Notes: generated by a model not told the origin, from the letters alone. A DNA stretch of 64,000 nt from Archivesica marissinica (GCA_014843695.1 CM026391.1:12766418-12830417); one strand, 5' to 3'; shown: positions 45,601 to 53,937, counted from the stretch's first letter. Made by a program: numbers and translations.

Positions 45601-48600
45601 GATCCCAGTATCATACGCTGCTGCTGCGGGATGTGCACCGGTCACGACGTGCACGTCGTGAGGAGATCGACCGGCTATATTGGTGAACAAAATCATCTAC
45701 TTGTTATATTTAATGTATAAATTCACAATTAGTGCGATGACTTGATTTCTATTTTATAATATTTACTGTAGAATATATCCGAATAAAATAATGAACATTT
45801 GCTATTCGGATGTTTTTCAGTATATTTCAACATCTTTTAGATAGTTTTTAATAGTTTCATACAAATTTATTTTAGCTCGATTGCGAAACAAGTTCTTACA
45901 ACTTATATTAATTACTCTCGAGACCTCATTCCTGATGGAATCCATCGCCACGAGGGAGAGAGAAGAGGCAATGTGGAATTTAAATGTCTTGCCTAAGGGC
46001 ACAATCGTAACGGTTCCAGCGGGGCTCGAACTCCGGGCCTTTCGCACCTGCAGTGAATGCGCATCCACTGCGCTATCACGACTTCCACTAGCTACTTCTT
46101 GTAGATGTAAACGGATAGATAGTTTATTTTATGGTTAATACGTCATATTATAATGTATGATCTGCATATTTTGTAGTTGGACAGTTCTTTCCTGAACTGT
46201 GCTAAGGAAACGCCAAGCTTGTCTGAGGACTTGATACACAGTATTAAAGAGATATTGCGCCAGAATAACGGTTGTGTCGACATGGGACCAATCATACTTG
46301 TAAGTATAAATTCCTGTGTACTGCAGTATTAAACTCATTTCTTTGTGACGTTCATTCCTGTGTACTGCAGTTGTCAACTCATTTCTTTGTGACGTTCATA
46401 TATGTGTACTGTAGTTGTCAACTCATTTCTTTGTGACGTTCATATATGTGTACTGTAGTTGTCAACTCATTTCTTTGCGACGTTCATTCCTGTGTACTGC
46501 AGTTGTCAACTCATTTCTTTGTGACATTAATATATGTGTACTTGGGTGAAAAGGTGAACCTTACATATCATTTATTTGTGACGTTTATTCCAGTGTACTA
46601 GATGAATTAATTCATTTCTTTGTGACGTGTATTCCAGTGTACTAGATGAATTAATTCATTTCTGTGTGACGTTTATTCCAGTGTACTATAAGATTAAATT
46701 CATTTCTGTGTGACGTTTATTCCAGTGTATTATAAGATTAAATTCATTTCTGTGTGACGTTTATTCCAGTGTACTAGAGGAATTAATTCATTTCTGTGTG
46801 ACGTTTATTCCAGTGTACTATAGGATTGCATTAATTGGCTAATACGTCTTAGTATGTAACCAGGGTAACAAACAGCAGATACATTCTGAGGCTTTCACTG
46901 ATTCATTATGTTGGGTATTTCAAACTCTAACGTACACTATCTGATAAGTTTTAGTATACACTCAACAAAATTCCAAATCGGTCACATGGTGTTTTTTATA
47001 ATATTTGGCGACAACTTATAATAATGTAAACTACATTTTTCCACATGCATTTTTATATGGGGCGCCGTTTTGATATTTATTCAGTATTTATGAAATATCC
47101 ATATTTCGATTTATGGATATCCAAAAATAGAATTATGGATATCCAAATATAGAATTATGGATATCCAATAATCAAAAGGAATTATGAATATCCATAAATA
47201 GAAATATGAATACCCTCCACAAATACTGAATAAATAGTAAAACGGCGCCCGATATTTTTTATCTCGCTCGCCCATATGGTTTACCGGTGGCGAGGGTAAA
47301 TAAACGGAATCATCATCATCGATATTTTTTATTCCAAATGATTATATATTGCATAACAATCTGAAATAAAATCAAATAAGATATGAATATTGATATTATA
47401 TGGTTATTAGATTGCTTCAAATACTGTACACAAGGTGAACAGTTAGTGTGTTTTACGTTTATTTATCGTCGCTACCGGTTGCCCATATGAGCGACGCCTC
47501 CTGAAGATAGTAGTCATTTTGGATTTTGGAGGATAGTGCAATGATACAGACTGTATGTACAGACCCATTCCAGAGTCCCACACGAGACCTCAGTTTAACG
47601 TCCATCTGAAAGACTGTTAATTTTATTAGGGTCAGGCGGGGGATCGAACCTGCGATCCCTGGATTACCAGTCCAGCGTGTTACCACTGGACTACAGATCC
47701 GTCTGAACAATTAGGAATGTTGTTGAGTATATATTCCTATTCCCATTGTGACGTTTTGAAGGGTTCATTATATTTGGGTTTACAATTTCATACCTTGATG
47801 ATTAAGGTCGTTGACTTGTATACCACTGTAACCTATCATCACTGATGGTCACCGGTTCGAGCCCCGCACAGACCGTGTCTCGTTATATGAACAATTTGGC
47901 AGCTTCTTACGGAGGTTGGTGCACAAAGTACTGGCTAACCGCTGGAGCCTGCCCAGGACAGGTGTTGTTAGGGAAACTACCCGTCGCTGAAATGGGCAAC
48001 CGGTATCGACGTTAAATAAACTTTAAATGAACTACATACATAACGCTAATAAAGGTAATAATTCAAAGTAGAGCTACTAAATTGTGTTTTACTTTTATTT
48101 ATCGTCCCTACCGGTTACCCATATGAGCGACGCCTCCTGAAGAGATTCGTCATTTTAGATTTTTGGAGGATAGTGCATGATACAGACAGTGACCCATTCC
48201 AGAGTCTCCTCTGGTTAGTTTACGTGCACGGTGTACAGTCCCATCTGAAATACTGTGAATTTTATTAGGGTTAGACGCGGGATCGAACCTGCGATCCCTG
48301 GATTACCAGTCCAGCGTGTTACCACTTGACTACAGATCCGCCTGTGAGCTAATGAAACAATTTATAGATCTTCTTATATTTCTTCAGAAATGCAAGGAAA
48401 GAGTTCGTTGTGATGAAGACTGGGACACGTTTGAAGGAGTTTTAAGTCACAAGTCAGTAAATAGATACATTGAACAATGTGCGTGTGTCACTTGGCAAAT
48501 GGTTGTTCAGCAAACACCGATGATGCTGTGCACTAGCGACACATATTTTGATGACGACATACACAAACTATGGTGGTCGTGTGACAAATCAACTGCCAGA

Positions 48601-48690
48601 ATGATCAAGTTCTTTGTTTGGCCAGCCTTATATGACTGTAAGAATGGGAATCTGTTGGTAAAAGGTTGTGTAAATTCGTGTTCTGAGTGA
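27042..48690 (+). CDS. SPATA18: Mitochondria-eating protein (MIEAP/SPATA18)-like gene, exon 2 split by a SINE
   Basis: The coding exons recognised are 27042-27619, 28843-28952 (interrupted), 29256-29457, 44645-44725, 46177-46299 and 48388-48690. Without the SINE the phases close to 1398 nt and 465 residues, near the size of the family. The N-terminal third is coiled coil (DEMKRENDELKKKL; EHRTLESSLDTVKIENDSLK). The middle part has RADNRYVENINEKCRPSNIA. The C-terminus contains CVTWQMVVQQTP and FVWPALYDCKNGNLLVKG, a match to the WPAL...KG core of the MIEAP C-terminal domain. MIEAP acts in mitochondrial quality control in vertebrates and MIEAP-like genes are multiplied in bivalves, so the role here is inferred. 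The SINE in exon 2 introduces an in-frame stop if retained, so this allele may be a pseudogene or rely on altered splicing. Confidence 0.72.
27620..28046. other. MIEAP-like intron 1, no other feature seen before the SINE
   Basis: AT-rich intronic sequence with a GTGTGAGTG-rich patch. No separate gene. Confidence 0.5.
28047..28482 (+). mobile_element. SINE family 2 with internal GA-microsatellite expansion
   Basis: The head GTCGTGATAGCGCAGTAGTA and body GGCGATGGATTCCATCAGGA are clear. From about 28200, at the point where other copies read GAGGTCTCGAGAGTG, about 270 bp of GAGAGGGAGA repeats replace the tail. Confidence 0.8.
28202..28472. repeat. (GAGAGG)n polypurine tract
   Basis: About 270 bp of almost pure purine on the plus strand, a candidate for triplex formation. 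Highly charged Arg/Glu/Gly frames are artefacts. Confidence 0.95.
28843..28952 (+). CDS. MIEAP-like exon 2, interrupted by a SINE
   Basis: The acceptor is TCTGCGTTTCATAG. The first base completes an Arg codon and then reads GMVCQFVHLIYKDRTYLDET, KKMNIQLLTKNYMNK. The exon runs into the SINE. Its original end and donor survive to the right of the SINE as TATGAACAAAATTAG|GTGTAA (29146-29160), which would leave the two bases that exon 3 needs. In the left copy one A is missing from the AAAA run. Confidence 0.7.
28956..29147 (+). mobile_element. SINE family 2 inserted in a coding exon
   Basis: Complete element from TGGACGTCGTGATAGCGCAG to the tail GAGCTAAAATAAATTTGTAT. It is flanked by a target duplication of 14-15 bp (TATGAACAAATTAG at 28939-28952, TATGAACAAAATTAG at 29146-29160). 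Reading through from exon 2 meets TAG within the A box. Confidence 0.85.
29256..29457 (+). CDS. MIEAP-like exon 3
   Basis: The acceptor is TGTTATATAG. One base completes a codon and then FTNSVKPMKRADNRYVENIN, EKCRPSNIAILYNNLESQQW and VDAKEALEDAGFEDEDIVTQ follow to EVLM at the donor ATG|GTATGT. The last 25 bases and the donor are the first unit of the following 41-bp minisatellite. Confidence 0.8.
29433..29935. repeat. 41-bp minisatellite made of an exon end plus its splice donor
   Basis: The unit CAGTTTCTGTGTGAAGTTTTAATG followed by GTATGTAGACTGTGTAA repeats about 11-12 times with drift. The first unit is the authentic exon 3 end and donor. Many later copies retain AATGGTATGTAG or AATGGTATATAG. 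Confidence 0.9.
29957..30353. mobile_element. GGGCGCC-ended MITE with internal 22-bp repeat expansion
   Basis: Starts GGGCGCCGTTTTGCTATTTA, then TTCAGCATTTATGGATATCC. It closes with the inverse GGATATCCATGAATGCTGAA and AATAGCAAATCTGG, with the terminal GGCGCCC decayed. The centre holds about 15 copies of ATAAATAGATTATAGGATAT (22-bp period). A compact relative lies at 47058-47252. Confidence 0.8.
30354..30867. other. MIEAP-like intron 3, no gene seen
   Basis: AT-rich at first. 30690-30860 has a tRNA-like TCACAGGTTGCGAGTCACC that may belong to an old SINE. No coding signal. Confidence 0.4.
30868..31102 (-). mobile_element. SINE family 2
   Basis: Inverted copy running from TATACAAATTAAGTTTAGTT (tail) through GGAATCCATCGCCATGAAGG to CACTGCGCTATCAGC (head). 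Confidence 0.85.
31157..31703. mobile_element. TTAA-flanked MITE (family B), copy 2
   Basis: The ends are TTAAAATGGCACTACATCAG and GGGATGTAATGTTGCTTTAA. It shares ACAAACGTCGTATACGCG and GAAATCCTACTTTCA with the copy at 12566-13021. It contains an extra partial duplication around 31495-31560 (CAATTCGGGAGCATGG / TTCAGGAGCATGGATG). Confidence 0.8.
31806..32230 (+). mobile_element. tRNA-derived SINE (fifth type) split by a nested insert
   Basis: The head GGCCTCCGTGGCAGAGCTAT runs into the anticodon arm at about 31843. A foreign insert of about 130 bp follows, flanked by AAATGAATT at both ends. The head resumes as TTGCTCTTCAGCGCTGG with the B-box-like GGTTCGAATTACACTG. The region to 32230 carries an inverted GATTCGAACCTACATCGGG, suggesting a second, oppositely oriented copy. 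Confidence 0.5.
32301..32591 (-). mobile_element. SINE family 1, full length
   Basis: Inverted full copy from the tail GTGTGTGTTTTACGTTTATT to the head GGACTACAGATCCGTCTG. Confidence 0.92.
32592..33117. other. MIEAP-like intron 3, no gene seen
   Basis: Contains an imperfect direct duplication of about 70-95 bp (TTCATATTATACGTCCTGCA-like blocks at about 32840-32950). Otherwise unique AT-rich sequence. Confidence 0.4.
33118..43310. repeat. 55-bp satellite array, about 185 units, inside the MIEAP-like gene
   Basis: The unit is CGATCTAACGTGYACTGTAG, CTAGGCGGTAATTGGGCATA and CATGTTTGGTTCTGA (55 bp). Diagnostic variants (CAY/TAC, GATGTT/CATGTT, GCTAGG/GCGAGG) form higher-order patterns. Units are homogeneous from about 33180 to 42870 and decay toward the right end (42880-43310). 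Confidence 0.97.
43330..43928. repeat. 37-39-bp tandem array, about 16 units
   Basis: Two unit types alternate: ...TTTTCTATTGGACAGACTGG and ...TTTTCTATTGGACATATTGA, separated by GTTATATATAGTAGATCG or GTTACATAGTAGACAG. The array follows directly on the decayed 55-bp units. Confidence 0.95.
43930..44175 (+). mobile_element. SINE family 1, missing the A box
   Basis: Starts within the head at CGCAGGTTCGATCCCCCGTC, exactly at the end of the 37-39-bp array, and runs to the AAATAAACGTAAAACACA tail. Confidence 0.88.
44307..44603 (+). mobile_element. SINE family 1, full length
   Basis: The head CAGACGGATCTGTAGTCCAG, anticodon arm with GGT, body and tail are all present. It ends about 40 bp before the exon 4 acceptor of the MIEAP-like gene. 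Confidence 0.93.
44645..44725 (+). CDS. MIEAP-like exon 4
   Basis: The acceptor is TTTATATTGCAG and the donor AAAATT|GTAAGT. The 81 bases are in phase 0 at both ends and read ITYTICNELLTDLEHGISGL then LKDPCKI. Assigned by splice signals and frame continuity between exons 3 and 5; there is little residue conservation to rely on. Confidence 0.6.
44878..44978. repeat. 21-bp tandem repeat, about 5 copies
   Basis: CTGTGACATACTTCCCTCCA repeats with minor variants. Confidence 0.92.
45105..45205. repeat. 26-bp tandem repeat, about 4 copies
   Basis: TTCTACGATGATTATTTCT repeats with TTTC/GTGT variation between units. Confidence 0.85.
45226..45690. other. GC-rich block with imperfect inverted repeat
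   Basis: Distinctly GC-richer than the rest of the intron. GTGGATCCACGACC (about 45414) with GCCATCTCTTCTAAA is loosely inverted at 45500-45560 (TAGAAGAGACGGCAG ... CCGTGGATCCACA). This looks like a foldback element. No protein match is recognised. Confidence 0.4.
45858..46086 (-). mobile_element. SINE family 2
   Basis: Inverted copy from CATACAAATTTATTTTAGCT (tail) through CATTCCTGATGGAATCCATC to TGCGCTATCACGACTTCC (head). Confidence 0.9.
46177..46299 (+). CDS. MIEAP-like exon 5
   Basis: The acceptor is GCATATTTTGTAG and the donor ATACTT|GTAAGT. The 123 bases in phase 0 encode LDSSFLNCAKETPSLSEDLI, HSIKEILRQNNGCVDMGPII and L. It reads as an amphipathic helix segment consistent with the MIEAP C-terminal domain. 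Confidence 0.65.
46305..46830. repeat. 42-46-bp degenerate minisatellite after exon 5
   Basis: Units contain CTCATTTCTTTGTGACGTTC and TGTGTACTGCAGTTGTCAA, later TTCATTTCTGTGTGACGTTT and CCAGTGTACTA. About 12 units, starting 6 bases after the donor. Many units carry TACTGCAG, an acceptor-like motif. Confidence 0.9.
47058..47252. mobile_element. GGGCGCC-ended MITE, compact copy
   Basis: Perfect outer ends GGGCGCCGTTTTGATATTTA and TAGTAAAACGGCGCCC. Inside, TTCAGTATTTATG is inverted as AATACTGAATAAATAG. A few GGATATCC-centred units fill the middle. Confidence 0.85.
47263..47325 (+). mobile_element. Orphan SINE-type tail
   Basis: CGCCCATATGGTTTACCGGT and GGCGAGGGTAAATAAACGGA resemble the family-1 tail (CATATGGGCAACCGGTAGCG) and end in (ATC)n. 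Confidence 0.45.
47446..47705 (-). mobile_element. SINE family 1
   Basis: Inverted copy from GTGTGTTTTACGTTTATTTA to GGACTACAGATCCGTCTG, with a deletion in the ACGTGCAC region and a small CTGTATGTACAG insertion. Confidence 0.9.
47795..48030 (+). mobile_element. SINE family 4 with a family-1-like tail
   Basis: The body matches 3206-3440 (CTGTAACCTATCATCACTGA, GGTTCGAGCCCCG, TTACGGAGGTTGGTGCAC). It ends in ATGGGCAACCGGTATCGACG and TTAAATAAAC rather than the CCGGCGATATAGCCC tail of the other copies. Confidence 0.82.
48082..48342 (-). mobile_element. SINE family 1 next to exon 6
   Basis: Inverted copy, missing part of the ACACGAGACCTCGG segment. The head end lies 45 bp before the last exon of the MIEAP-like gene, and an open frame runs through both. 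Confidence 0.88.
48388..48690 (+). CDS. MIEAP-like exon 6 (last exon)
   Basis: The acceptor is ATATTTCTTCAG. Phase 0, 100 residues then TGA. Reads KCKERVRCDEDWDTFEGVLS, YIEQCACVTWQMVVQQTP and FFVWPALYDCKNGNLLVKG. This is the most diagnostic part of the gene: the WP(A/S)L...KG core ends the MIEAP C-terminal domain. An open frame continues 72 bases upstream into intron and SINE, but the CAG acceptor and the family boundary favour the start at 48388. Confidence 0.8.
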   Translation, partial: KCKERVRCDEDWDTFEGVLSHKSVNRYIEQCACVTWQMVVQQTPMMLCTSDTYFDDDIHKLWWSCDKSTARMIKFFVWPALYDCKNGNLLVKGCVNSCSE

Positions 48691-48721
48691 TCATTGCAAA
48701 TGTACAAAGACATGCAGTTCT

Positions 48722-49048
48722 TCCACTCCAAGAATATTTATATGTGCATTCCAAGAATATTGATATGTGCATTCCAAGAATATTTATATGTGCATTCCAA
48801 GAATATTGATATGTGCATTCCAAGAATATTTATATGTGCATTCCAAGGTCATTGATATGTCCATTCCAAGAATATTTATATGTGCATTCAAAGGATATTG
48901 ATATGTGCATTCCAAGAATATTGATATGTGCATTCCAAGAATATTGATATGTGCATTCCAAGAATATTTATATGTGCATTCCAAGGTCATTGATATGTCC
49001 ATTCCAAGAATATTGATATGTGCATTCCAAGAATATTGATATATGCAT
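48722..49048. repeat. 23-bp tandem repeat in the probable 3' UTR
   Basis: About 14 copies of CCAAGAATATTGATATGTGCATT with TTTATATG and GGTCATTG variants, starting about 30 bp after the MIEAP-like stop codon. Confidence 0.93.
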
Positions 49049-49079
49049 TCCTATGAAAAATAATTGATTACATACATAT

Positions 49080-49281
49080 ACAGTCTACATCCGTTATGTC
49101 GAATTCCGTCGGACCGAACAAAATACTTCGACATAACCGAAGTTTGATATAACGAAATTCTATATAAACGTAGCCAGTTATATGTAAAATGATAGTGTCT
49201 GAAATGGGACTTTTGATCCGATTTCGAGATAACCGGAGAATTCGACATAACCGTCTTTGACATAGCGGATGTAGACTGTAC
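49080..49281. mobile_element. Mariner/pogo-type MITE
   Basis: The left end TACAGTCTACATCCGTTATG and TCGAA is inverted at the right (TTTGACATAGCGGATGTAGA, CTGTA). Both ends abut TA. GACATAACCG and GATATAACGA repeats fill the sub-termini. Confidence 0.8.
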
Positions 49282-49555
49282 AACATTGAGATACATTGTC
49301 ATAGATCTATATACTGTGGTTGTACACGTGGTCCACTTCTAAAATACGATGGATAAGTGAATCAATTTACGTACTCAGTTTATGAGTGCGCAATCACAGT
49401 TTATAATTATTATTTGAATATTATACATGGTAATGCAGACGTGACAGAATGCAGATCGTGACAGAATGCAAATCGTGACAGAATGCAAATCACGTGTTTC
49501 ATAGTAATGAAGCCAAGACCGCGACTTGAACCAACTACCCTGCATATAAGCTTCT
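49282..49555. other. No gene seen
   Basis: Unique sequence with a GTGACAGAATGCA triplet repeat at about 49440-49490. Confidence 0.45.
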
Positions 49556-49625
49556 GTACAGCCATTCCAGAGTCCCCTCTGATTCTTGTACGTGCACGGT
49601 GTACTACGCCGATACGATGTCTCTG
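49556..49625 (-). mobile_element. SINE family 1, short internal fragment
   Basis: CATTCCAGAGTCCCCTCTGA and TACGTGCACGGTGTAC only. It is cut at the right by the TTAA-ended MITE. Confidence 0.7.
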
Positions 49626-49866
49626 GTTAACCCTTTCAACACCACAGACCTCTAAATAGGCGTACAAAAAGTGTAGATCCAGATGAGCCGGCTCGTGACG
49701 AGCCGTCTCATCAGGATCTGCACTTTTTGCCAGTAATATTACTATTTTTAGAGAAAAATTACCCATTTTGATAAATGAACTGGTCCAAATGTAATGTTCT
49801 TATTAATTTATTGGTCTAAAAATATGATGCACCAGTCCATGTCAGTTACTTGGTGTTGAATGGGTT
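49625..49866. mobile_element. TTAA-flanked MITE (family C) inserted in a SINE
   Basis: The ends are TTAACCCTTTCAACACCA and TTGGTGTTGAATGGGTTAA. A GATCCAGATGAGCCGGCTCG hairpin lies inside. The right flank (AAAGTCACATCCGAAATACT) resembles continued SINE family 1 body, so the MITE landed in a SINE. Confidence 0.75.
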
Positions 49867-49987
49867 AAAGTCACATCCGAAATACTATGATATCAGTCAT
49901 TGTATGACATATCGGGGGATTGACTGCGACCTCTGTGTTAACCACAGGACCACTGATCCGCTACTTGAAAATGATTTGTTTGGCTTA

Positions 49988-50219
49988 CGTACGTTTATTT
50001 ATCGTCGCTACCGGTTGCCCATATGAGCGACGCCTCCTGAAGAGATTAGTCATTTTAGATTTTGGAGGATAGTGCAATGATACAGACAGAGACCCAGTCC
50101 AGAGTCTCCTCTGGTTCTGTTGCGTGCACAATGTAAAGCACCGACACGAGACCTCGGTTTAAAGTTCAATCTGGAAAACTGTTAATATTATTATGGTCAG
50201 ACGGAGGATCGAACCTGCA
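49988..50219 (-). mobile_element. SINE family 1, head truncated
   Basis: Tail CGTTTATTTATCGTCGCTAC through GGTCAGACGGAGGATCGAAC. The anticodon arm and A box are missing. Confidence 0.88.
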
Positions 50220-51394
50220 AAGGATTTTAACATGATCTGTATTTTATGCAAAATATCAATTTGAAACCACGGACGTATCAATTACTGCCATTGGTTGCTG
50301 AATAGAGTATTACCGACACGTGTCGCAAACTCTCCTTTTTCTTCTTGTATGTATATGACTCAGTTGCTTCGGCTCTTACCAGGGTCTATCCTATTGTAGA
50401 CTCGCTGGAGTTGTCTAGGGGGTTTCTTCTTCGATATATGTATTAATGATAACTCAACACAGTCTTACATTTCTTCTATATAATATCTTGTCTAAATTGG
50501 CATCAGAGATCTTCATATATATATAATCAGTGATTTATATATATATACATCGTATCATTAAGCGCTTATTTAACAATCCAATTGTGTGAGCCGACTATGC
50601 GCTACACAGTATACTTAACTCCAGTATCTCTAATCCGTCATTACTCAATATCACTATAATCTAATCAGGGTTTCTGATTTATTAACTTTTAATCACCTTC
50701 GATATGGTTCGCCGAAACTCTCTGTTTCTTCTATGGCTGAACGATTTTATTTAATTATTCGACAAATCTTTATAAGTTATAATTCTTATAATGTCCATAA
50801 TATCTAAGTATCATAGAAACAGTTTATCTGTTCTATATAATATAATGAGATCACGCCACTCTCTCTCCTGGAGGTAGGCTTTAGTGTTCTGATTTTAGTT
50901 AATAAAATCCATTTCTTATATACACGATTGAATCAGTGTCTATATGATATAACAATTCCTAAAACATCTGTTATTCCTAAAACATCTGTTATGTTATCTA
51001 ATATTACACCATCAAACCAGTTCGTCGCCTTTATATTACATAACTGGACACCTGCAACCACGGACTCGATAAACTGAGATTAGGCCTAAAATCTTAAGTC
51101 ATTTCCCGCGCGAAGCGAGACTGATAATTTTTAGGCGCGAAAATAATAGCAGACGATTATGCATAAAACAAATATATATATATTACATGGTAAACACTTG
51201 GCCATATATAGAAACAGTTTAATGTATTTATATAATACATTACTATTTATATATAACAATAATAAACATTTCGTGCAAATAATTGTGGTTTTGCAAACAC
51301 GCGCCTTTCGCTTTGTTTAAGATATATGTATGTAATGTATACAGCGTGTAAATTAACTTGAAAATATACAAATAGATGATATTGCTCCATTGTT
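50220..51394. other. No gene seen in 1.2 kb
   Basis: Unique AT-rich sequence with several TATATATA runs. It contains a short CCTAAAACATCTGTTATT duplication at about 50956-50990. No exon-like segment, known repeat family or structured RNA is recognised. Confidence 0.5.
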
Positions 51395-52428
51395 CCCATG
51401 GCCACTTGCAAACCAGGGTAATAATGTATAGTCTGCTTATTACGACTTGCAAACCAGGGTAATAATGTATAGTCTGCTGATTACGACTTGCAAACCAGGG
51501 TAATAATGTATAGTCTGCTGATTACGACTTGCAAACCAGGGTAATAATGTATAGTCTGCTGATTACGACTTGCAAACCAGGGTAATAATGTATAGTCTGC
51601 TGATTACGACTTGCAAACCAGGGTAATAATGTATAGTCTGCTGATTACGACTTGCAAACCAGGGTAATAATGTATAGTCTGCTGATTACGACTTGCAAAC
51701 CAGGGTAATAATGTATAGTCTGCTGATTACGACTTGCAAACCAGGGTAATAATGTATAGTCTGCTGATTACGACTTGCAAACCAGGGTAATAATGTATAG
51801 TCTGCTGATTACGACTTGCAAACCAGGGTAATAATGTATAGTCTGCTGATTACGACTTGCAAACCAGGGTAATAATGTATAGTCTGCTGATTACGACTTG
51901 CAAACCAGGGTAATAATGTATAGTCTGCTGATTACGTTGACCAGGGTAATATGTATAGTCTGCTGATTACGACTTGCAAACCAGAGTAATAATGTATAGT
52001 CTGCTGGTTACGGCTTGCAAACCAGGATAATGATGTATAATCTGCTGATTACGACTTGCAAACCAGGGTAATAATGTATAGTCTGCTGATTACGACTTGC
52101 AAACCAGAGTAATAATGTATAGTCTGCTGATTACGACTTGCAAACCAGGGTAATAATGTATAGTCTGCTGATTACGGCTTGCAAGCCAGAGTAATAATGT
52201 ATAGTCTGCTGATTACGGCTTGCAAGCCAGAGTAATAATGTATAGTCTGCTGATTACGACTTGCAAACCAGAGTAATAATGTATAGTCTGCTGATTACGA
52301 CTTGCAAACCAGGGTAATAATGTATAGTCTGCTGATTACGGCTTGCAAACCAGGGTAATAATGTATAGTCTGCTGATTACGGCTTGCAAGCCAGGGTAAT
52401 ACTGTATAGTCTGCTGGTTACGGCAGAC
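51395..52428. repeat. 41-bp tandem array, about 25 units
   Basis: The unit is GACTTGCAAACCAGGGTAAT, AATGTATAGTCTGCTGATTA and C. The left half is almost perfectly homogeneous. Units after about 51960 carry AGAG/GGCTTGCAAG variants. One unit near 51935-51960 has several deletions. Confidence 0.97.
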
Positions 52429-52601
52429 AGCTTGTTGTGTATATTGGGACGGGTATATAAGATTGACTGCATTCCACAGTGCATTCCACATTGATGGAAC
52501 ATTTTAGCAAAATTATTTTTAAAACAATATCATAATCGGGCGAATGGCCGGACCGGCGACGACGGCCACGTACCGAGTTGATCTTTCTATCATTAGTTCA
52601 T

Positions 52602-52885
52602 GAGTTATGTGTTTTTGGTGATGATTTGGGTTTATTTACTCTCGCCGCCGGCGAACCATGTGGGCGAGCGTATGTGTTTTTGGTGATGATTGGGTTTAGT
52701 TACTCTCGCCGCCGGCGAACCATGTGGGCGAGCCTATGTGTTTTTGGTGATGATTGGGCTTATTTACTCTCGCCGCCGGCTAACTATGTGGGCGAGCGTA
52801 TGTGTTTTTGGTGATGATTGGGCTTATTTACTCTCGCCGCCGGCTAACTATGTGGGCGAGCGTATGTGTTTTTATCAGCACTATG
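52602..52885. repeat. 64-bp GC-rich tandem repeat, about 4.4 units
   Basis: The unit is TGTGTTTTTGGTGATGATTG, GGCTTATTTACTCTCGCCGC and CGGCTAACTATGTGGGCGAG plus CGTA. CpG-rich compared with its surroundings. The open frame through it is repeat-driven. Confidence 0.92.
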
Positions 52886-53012
52886 TTGGTTTTGTCGTGT
52901 GGCGGCTCAAATATTAGTCCTTAATTGGAACATGATCCGCCATTACATACACTACTGGATGTCTCCTACGACCCGCCATTTCATAACTACTGGATGTCTC
53001 CTACGATCACGC

Positions 53013-53482
53013 AAGATACAGACTGTTCACACAGGAAGAAATGCACCCGGCGCTAACACCACCTGGCGGCCGATATGCTACGATCCCGCTGATCAAATGT
53101 GTGTGTTTTACGTTTATTTATCGTCGTTACCGGTTGCCCATATGAGCGAAGCCTTCTGAAAGAGATTAGTCATTTTAGATTTTTGGAGGATAGTGCAATG
53201 ATACAGACAGATACCTATTTCAGAGTCTCCTCTGGTTCTTTTACGTGTAGGATGTAAAGCACCAACACGAGATCTCGGTTTAAAGTCCCATCTGAAAGAC
53301 TTTTAATTTTATTATGGTCAGACGGGGGATCGAACCTGCGAACCCTGGATTACCAGCCCAGCGTGTTACAATTGGACTACAGATCCATCTGTATACAGAC
53401 TATTCACACAAGAAGAAAGCATCCGCTAACAACCGGCGCTAACACCACCTGAGGCCGATATGCTACGATCTCGCTGATATGT
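53013..53482. repeat. 86-bp direct repeat flanking a SINE
   Basis: ATACAGACTGTTCACACAGG ... GGCGCTAACACCACCTGGCG ... GATATGCTACGATCCCGCTG (53013-53098) is repeated with a few changes at 53394-53482. A family-1 SINE fills the gap. Confidence 0.8.
53100..53391 (-). mobile_element. SINE family 1, full length
   Basis: Inverted full copy lying exactly between the two 86-bp direct repeats. Confidence 0.92.
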
Positions 53483-53675
53483 TCAAAATATAAATTACGT
53501 TGTATATATTTATAAATTGGTTGCTATCACTAACATATGTCATGTCGTGTTCAGATTGCAGCGTCAATTCGTCACGTATCATTAAATAGAATATAAACAC
53601 ACTATTACGTATTGACACCGAAATAAATATATGAGATGGGAAATAAATATGTTAATGTACATTTATGCGTTTTTG

Positions 53676-53818
53676 TGTGTGTTTTACGTTTATTTATCGT
53701 CGCTACCGGTTGCCCATATGAGCGACGTCTCCTGAAGAGATTAGTCATTTTAGATTTTTGGAGGATAGTGCAATGATACAGACATTGACCTATTCCAGAG
53801 TCTCCTCTAGTTCTTTCT
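53676..53818 (-). mobile_element. SINE family 1, tail half
   Basis: GTGTGTGTTTTACGTTTATT to AGAGTCTCCTCTAGTTCTTT, ending at the same region as the fragment at 4868-5000. Confidence 0.88.
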
Positions 53819-53937
53819 ATCTTAAATGATAATACAAATAATAAAAACTGAATGTTTTCAATAGAAATAATAAAATTTACTTATAGTAATTTCATAAAAA
53901 ACAGTTCATATGTGGGCACATTCTTCAAGACTAACTT

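Noticed and set aside
48316..48387. Upstream extension of the last MIEAP-like exon into SINE sequence
   Set aside because: The CAG acceptor at 48387 and the start of family-like sequence place the exon start at 48388. The upstream open frame is intron plus SINE.
51395..52428. Possible CRISPR array (regular 41-bp repeats)
   Set aside because: Units are head-to-tail with no unique spacers, and the context is a eukaryotic genome.
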